A stretch of 64,000 nucleotides of DNA, from contig NZ_CP053435.1 in NCBI RefSeq assembly GCF_013127955.1, positions 4,712,001-4,776,000 of the forward strand. The letters are read 5' to 3'. Both the position numbers and the translations under genes were made by a program. Of this stretch, positions 59,893 to 64,000 are shown piece by piece. The first letter of the stretch is position 1. Each line of letters opens with the position of its first letter. The notes beneath the pieces were generated by a model. The model saw only the letters and a program-made list of their open reading frames with translations, searched no databases and was not told the DNA's origin. Source of the DNA: Spirosoma taeanense (GTDB lineage: Bacteria; Bacteroidota; Bacteroidia; Cytophagales; Spirosomataceae).

Positions 59893-62310
59893 TTATTCGG
59901 TCCGCAAACTGTTGACCGGGTTCATCAGGGCCGCTTTCATACTCTGAAAGCTCACGGTCAGAAGGGCAATGAATAACACCAGCACAAACGGCACGACAAA
60001 CAGCGCCCAGTGCAGGTCTGCGCGGAAGGCATAGCTCTGGAGCCATTGGTGAACGGCGTACCAGGCCAAAGGCGTTGCCACAACGAACGCAATCAAAACC
60101 AGCAGGGCAAACTCACGGTAGAGCATCTGCACAATTTCTGCGACCGATGCGCCCAAAACTTTCCGGACGCCAATCTCCTTGGTCCGTTGGGCCGTCGTGA
60201 ACGTGGCCAGTCCAAATAGCCCCAGACAGGCCACGAGAATCGCCATCGCCGTAAACAGGCCAAACACCTGTCCAAACCGCTGATCGGCGCGGTACTGCTC
60301 ATTGAACCGTTCGTCCAGGAACGCGTACTCAAACGGATTACCGGGGAAAAACTGGTTCCACTCGTCGCGGATGGACGCAATGGTACGGGTGTACTGGCCA
60401 GCCGCCAGCTTGACCGAAAAGAAACCGCGTACGTCCGGCATCAGTCGGAGAATAAGCGGCTCGTAGGCGTCCCGCAGCGATTGCTGGTGGAAATTGTCGG
60501 TTACGCCAACGATGGTGAAGGTTTCGCCCCAGAAATCAATCTGCTTGCCAATAGCCTGCGCCGGTTGATCGAAGCCCAGTTGCTGAACGGCCATTTTGTT
60601 GAAGATAACGGCCTTGGGATCGCTGCCGAAGCTTTTGGCGAAGTTTCGCCCGGCCAGTAATTTGAGGTCAAAGGTTTTCAGAAAGTCATAATCGACGCCA
60701 ATAACGCGGTATTGCTTTCCCTTACTTTCGTCCATCCCCTTCAGTCGGATACCACCCGCGTTCCAGTCCGATGCCTGTCCCGGCACGACCGAGGAAGCCG
60801 CGATCTGGCGAATGCCGGGCTGCCGCAGCAATTCGTCCTTGAAAGCCGCCAGTTGCCGCATATAGGTCGAGTCATTCCGGACAATGGGCGGATTAACAAC
60901 CAGTATCTGATCAATGTCAATACCCAGGCTCTGCTGCCGCATAAACTGAATCTGCCGGAATACGGCCAGCGTACCAACCAGCAGAAACAGGGAGGCTGCA
61001 AACTGAAACACGACCAGCCCTTTTCGCAGTGCCGTGCCCTGTCTTGACGCACTAACCTTGCCTTTCAGCACCGCTACCGGCCGGAACGACGACAGCACAA
61101 AAGCCGGGTACAAGCCTGACAGAAACGCGCCCACGCCAAACAAGGCCACCAGCGCCAGCCAGAAGGTCTTGTTCAGGAATAACGAAAGCGTTAACTGCTG
61201 CCCCGATAGCTCATTGAAGGTTGGCAGACCCACGGCAACGGCTACCAGCGCCAGGCCCACCGCCAGGCCATTGAGCAGCACCGACTCGGTCATGAACTGG
61301 CTGATGAGCTGCGTCCGCAGCGACCCAACGGCTTTCCGGACGCCCACTTCTTTAGCCCGGTTGATAGCCCGCGCCGTGGCCAGATTGATATAATTAACCC
61401 AGGCAATGACAACGATGAAAAAGGCAATACTCAGCAGCAGATACACCGTATTGCCGTCGCCGTTGGGCTCGGCTTCCATCATCAGGTGCGAGTACAGATG
61501 AATATCTTTGAGCGGCTGAAGCAGGTAAATGGCCGCCGACCGGTATTTACGGTGTTCCTCACCCGCCAGCTTATCGACCAGGGCCGGGAACTTGGCTTCG
61601 AGGGCTTTCGGGTCGGTACCGGGCCGCAGCAGTAAGTAAGACATGGCCCCATCCCACTGCCAGGCATTATCGGGGTTATTATCCGGGCCGACATCGTTTT
61701 TAAACGTAAGATACGGAATGACGTAATCGGCCTTCAGATGCGAGTTGGCCGGAAAATCTTTGAAAACACCCGTTACCTTAACCGCCTTTTTTCGGTTCTG
61801 TTGAATGGTTTTACCAATCGGATTTTCGCTGCCAAACAGCTTGCGGGCAATGGATTCGGACAGGGCGACCGTATTCGGCTCCGATAGCGCCGTGGCCGGA
61901 TTGCCCGCTACCATCGGGTAGGAGAAGATGCGGAAGAAAGACTCGCTGGCTACATACACCTTTTCGACTTTCAGGCTTTTTTCGCCGTAGTCCACCACCA
62001 CCGGCGACCGGGTGATGACTTTAACGTAATCTTCGACCTCGCCAAACGCAGCCTTGAACGAGCTACCGGCGGCATGGGCTCCGGCCGCCCATTGGGTGCT
62101 TAGCTTGCCCTCATTGTAGCGATCCTGCCGGACCCGGTAGATCCGGTCGCCTTTCTCGTGAAAGTCATCATAGCTCAGCTCAAACGATACGTATTGCAGA
62201 ATGAGCACACAGGCCGCAATGCCAAGCGCCAGCCCCAGGATGTTGATGGCCGAAAACGTTTTATTGCGGACAACGTTCCGCCAGGCAATTTTGAAGTAGT
62301 TCCGCAGCAT
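59893..62310 (-). CDS. ABC permease P6, two FtsX domains
   Basis: This 805-residue protein starts LRNYFKIAWRNVVRNKTFSA. FtsX block 1 is AWVNYINLATARAINRAKEV, then GVRKAVGSLRTQLISQFMTES. Block 2 has RTKEIGVRKVLGASVAEIVQM and the tail is ALMNPVNSLRTE. In both its NYINLATA block and NPVNS tail it resembles P1 more than the other members. ATG at 62310; it starts 12 bases after the 208-residue gene stops. Confidence 0.88.
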   Translation of the reverse strand: MLRNYFKIAWRNVVRNKTFSAINILGLALGIAACVLILQYVSFELSYDDFHEKGDRIYRVRQDRYNEGKLSTQWAAGAHAAGSSFKAAFGEVEDYVKVITRSPVVVDYGEKSLKVEKVYVASESFFRIFSYPMVAGNPATALSEPNTVALSESIARKLFGSENPIGKTIQQNRKKAVKVTGVFKDFPANSHLKADYVIPYLTFKNDVGPDNNPDNAWQWDGAMSYLLLRPGTDPKALEAKFPALVDKLAGEEHRKYRSAAIYLLQPLKDIHLYSHLMMEAEPNGDGNTVYLLLSIAFFIVVIAWVNYINLATARAINRAKEVGVRKAVGSLRTQLISQFMTESVLLNGLAVGLALVAVAVGLPTFNELSGQQLTLSLFLNKTFWLALVALFGVGAFLSGLYPAFVLSSFRPVAVLKGKVSASRQGTALRKGLVVFQFAASLFLLVGTLAVFRQIQFMRQQSLGIDIDQILVVNPPIVRNDSTYMRQLAAFKDELLRQPGIRQIAASSVVPGQASDWNAGGIRLKGMDESKGKQYRVIGVDYDFLKTFDLKLLAGRNFAKSFGSDPKAVIFNKMAVQQLGFDQPAQAIGKQIDFWGETFTIVGVTDNFHQQSLRDAYEPLILRLMPDVRGFFSVKLAAGQYTRTIASIRDEWNQFFPGNPFEYAFLDERFNEQYRADQRFGQVFGLFTAMAILVACLGLFGLATFTTAQRTKEIGVRKVLGASVAEIVQMLYREFALLVLIAFVVATPLAWYAVHQWLQSYAFRADLHWALFVVPFVLVLFIALLTVSFQSMKAALMNPVNSLRTE

Positions 62311-62322
62311 GACCAATTCAGT

Positions 62323-62949
62323 TTATTTAATGACTACCTGATTTTCGTTACCTGATTTGACGGTAAAACCGGACTGAATCTGCAGCACGCCATTCTGGTA
62401 ATACTTCAGTTGATAATTGCCGAATGGCAGGGCCAGCTGATACGGGAAAAAGCGTTTGTCCTTATCCCGCCTGGTATCCCAGACAAACGAATAACTCGCC
62501 GACGCACTCGTCAGCGTCAGCCTGATTCTACCCGCGCAGGTCGCACACTGGAACGTAACCAGTTCCTGTCCATCAGGCACGCTCGGATCGACGAACGAGG
62601 GCGGAGTGGGTGGTTCGGGCGTTACCATCGTTCCGCCCAGCGCACCAGACGAACGCCGATCATCCTCCGGACCAATCGAAATGCGGCTTTCGGCCCAGTC
62701 GGGCGCATCGCCGATGCCCAGCGAATCTAGTACGCGCTTCTTAAGTGCATCCCGTTCCGCATTGCTGAGCCGGGTTACGTCGAACGTGCGGTCATAGTTG
62801 ATCACCCGACCGTTGCGCTGACCCTCGGCCCGAATCGACATTGTTTTGCCGTCTTCGTTAATCGACGTATTTAGCGAGGAGTGAGTCGACTTCTGCGCCA
62901 GGGCAGCAAAGCCAACCAGGAAGAAGAAAAGGCTGAGAAAAGGTTTCAT
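62323..62949 (-). CDS. Exported protein with Cys-x-x-Cys, unknown function
   Basis: The 208-residue protein has a signal peptide (MKPFLSLFFFLVGFAALA), a Ser/Asn-rich start and a charged middle. A Pro-rich linker (PEPPTPPSFVDPS, about 112-124) leads to a C-terminal beta domain (about 128-208) with a CATC motif (FQCATCAGRIRLTL) and GNYQLKYYQNGVLQIQSGF. The last part resembles a secretion-sorting-like or small Ig-like fold, but I cannot assign a family. It lies just upstream of P6 and probably shares its transcript. Confidence 0.7.
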   Translation of the reverse strand: MKPFLSLFFFLVGFAALAQKSTHSSLNTSINEDGKTMSIRAEGQRNGRVINYDRTFDVTRLSNAERDALKKRVLDSLGIGDAPDWAESRISIGPEDDRRSSGALGGTMVTPEPPTPPSFVDPSVPDGQELVTFQCATCAGRIRLTLTSASASYSFVWDTRRDKDKRFFPYQLALPFGNYQLKYYQNGVLQIQSGFTVKSGNENQVVIK

Positions 62950-63003
62950 GGGAAGAATCGGTCAGGGTACCAGAGAATAACTCAACTGCCGTGCCACGAA
63001 CGT

Positions 63004-63036
63004 AAACAGCCGTTTCCAGCAAGGAGACGGCTGTTT
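63004..63036 (-). terminator. Hairpin after permease P7
   Basis: A 14-bp stem (63004-63017 with 63023-63036, one G-U pair) with a 5-base loop sits 115 bases past the P7 stop, in the 201-base gap before the 208-residue gene. The minus strand shows only T3 after the stem, so it is a weak terminator at best. Confidence 0.5.
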
Positions 63037-63150
63037 GTCCGGCTTTACTGTCCGAAAGTGGACAAGAGTACGTCCGATTGTGAACGGCCCTCAAAACGCC
63101 CATCCGTTTCCGGTAGAGCAACAAACAGCCTGATTTGTACTTCGCTTGAA

Positions 63151-64000
63151 TTATTCCGTACGCAGGCTCTTCACGGGGTCCATCAGGGCGGCTTTTATGC
63201 TTTGAAAACTCACCGTCAGTAAAGCAATGGCAATAGATAAAAAGCCCGCCAGGGCGAACATCCACCATTCAATATCGATGCGGTACACAAAGTCCTGGAG
63301 CCAGCGGCTCATGGTGTACCAGGCAATCGGAGTAGCAATCAGGATGGCAATCAGCACCAGGCGGAGAAAGTCCCTGCTGAGCAGGCTGACAATGCTCGTT
63401 ATCGATGCGCCCAGCACTTTCCGCACGCCAATCTCCTTGGTCCGCTGCTCAGCGGTAAACATCGCCAGCCCGAACAGACCCAGACAGGCGATGAAGATGG
63501 CCAGAACCGCGAAATAATTGGTCAATCGCCCAACCAGGGTTTCGCTCTGATACTGCTTTTCAAAACTGTCGTCGGCAAACTGGTAGTCGAACGGATAGGC
63601 CGGATTGTACTGCTTCGCCAGCCGCTGCATACTTGCCAGCGCCTGCTCGGTCTGACCGGGCTGTGCCCGCACCAGCATCGTGTTATTATTGGTCGTATCC
63701 AGCCGCAGTATCAGTGGCTCGATCGCCACGCGTAATGAGTTCAGGTGGAAATTCTTCATCAGACCGATGATTTTACCCGATTTTCCCCAGAACTTCAGCG
63801 GCTGGCCAACAGGCTGTTTCATGCCCATCCGCCGGGCAGCTTCTTCGTTGACGAGGTAATTGGTACTGTCGGTCACAAACTCCTTCGAAAAGTCGCGGCC
63901 ATCCAGCAGTTTGACTTTCATCGTATTAATGAAGTCGTAGCTAACCGCCATCTGGGTAAACAGCGTCTTATCGGCCGGATCTTTTCCCGTCCATTCAACG
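63151..64000 (-). CDS. ABC permease P7, FtsX-type, partial (5' end beyond window)
   Basis: The 282 visible C-terminal residues cover the end of the second periplasmic region (MAVSYDFINTMKVKLLDGRD) and FtsX domain 2, with RTKEIGVRKVLGASITSIVSL, WLQDFVYRIDIEWWMF and the tail ALMDPVKSLRTE. The reading frame stays open to the window edge (upstream residues read EWTGKDPADKTLFTQ), so an ATG at 63951 is internal, not the start. It is the first of the seven permeases in transcription order. Confidence 0.88.
   Translation of the reverse strand, partial: VEWTGKDPADKTLFTQMAVSYDFINTMKVKLLDGRDFSKEFVTDSTNYLVNEEAARRMGMKQPVGQPLKFWGKSGKIIGLMKNFHLNSLRVAIEPLILRLDTTNNNTMLVRAQPGQTEQALASMQRLAKQYNPAYPFDYQFADDSFEKQYQSETLVGRLTNYFAVLAIFIACLGLFGLAMFTAEQRTKEIGVRKVLGASITSIVSLLSRDFLRLVLIAILIATPIAWYTMSRWLQDFVYRIDIEWWMFALAGFLSIAIALLTVSFQSIKAALMDPVKSLRTE

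Overview
The window looks like chromosomal DNA of a Bacteroidota species, most likely family Spirosomaceae (Spirosoma, Larkinella or a relative). GC content is moderately high by eye. Supporting evidence is a PorE-like type IX secretion protein (TPR, beta-propeller, carboxypeptidase-like domain, OmpA), sigma-70/anti-sigma-like pairs, many two-FtsX ABC permeases of about 800 residues, DUF4097, DUF1080, DUF4136 and FG-GAP proteins, and promoter-like TAnnTTTG boxes with little Shine-Dalgarno signal. I saw no rRNA, tRNA, CRISPR array, insertion sequence or prophage.

Layout. 0-6 kb: a DUF4136 lipoprotein, a small membrane coiled-coil protein, an M23 lipoprotein endopeptidase with SH3 domains, a TMEM175-like channel, a ZIP transporter, a DUF2231 membrane protein and an APC permease, with a 54-bp perfect palindrome between the last two. 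6-16 kb: a UbiG-like methyltransferase, a GH20 hexosaminidase, an M1 metallopeptidase, cytochrome oxidase subunit III, ispE and a porE-like gene. 16-26 kb: a double-ATPase ABC protein whose start codon abuts a terminator hairpin, a Thr-rich repeat protein, an ECF sigma factor overlapping an anti-sigma-like/beta-barrel protein, an Ig-like lipoprotein, a GMC oxidoreductase with its gluconate-dehydrogenase subunit-3 partner, and an erythromycin-esterase homologue. 26-34 kb: a solitary type IIG restriction-modification enzyme with an AT-rich patch in its specificity domain, a LEA-like helical protein, an unknown acidic protein, an SDR, an UlaG-like hydrolase and an FG-GAP protein.

34.4-38.6 kb is the most unusual region. 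It holds nine tandem, same-strand, divergent paralogues of a small (111-126 residues) cysteine-free, probably all-helical protein. All nine carry a GxxLIxxW motif, and eight of nine a C-terminal LxxLAxxLRxFA-like helix. One member has an added Ser/Gly/Asp-rich tail of about 145 residues, and a strong terminator splits the array into a 4-gene and a 5-gene unit. I do not recognise the family. Nearby are arfB, a DUF1080 protein and a 359-residue acidic, proline-rich, apparently disordered protein.

41-64 kb: a DLD/YdiJ-like FAD/Fe-S oxidoreductase, a DUF4097 repeat protein, a PA14-OmpA protein, and a run of seven same-strand FtsX-type ABC permeases (the last cut by the window edge). Three small genes are interspersed, one of them a probable gene remnant. 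No ABC ATPase lies next to this permease run. Its tight spacing suggests one or a few long transcripts reading toward the PA14-OmpA gene.
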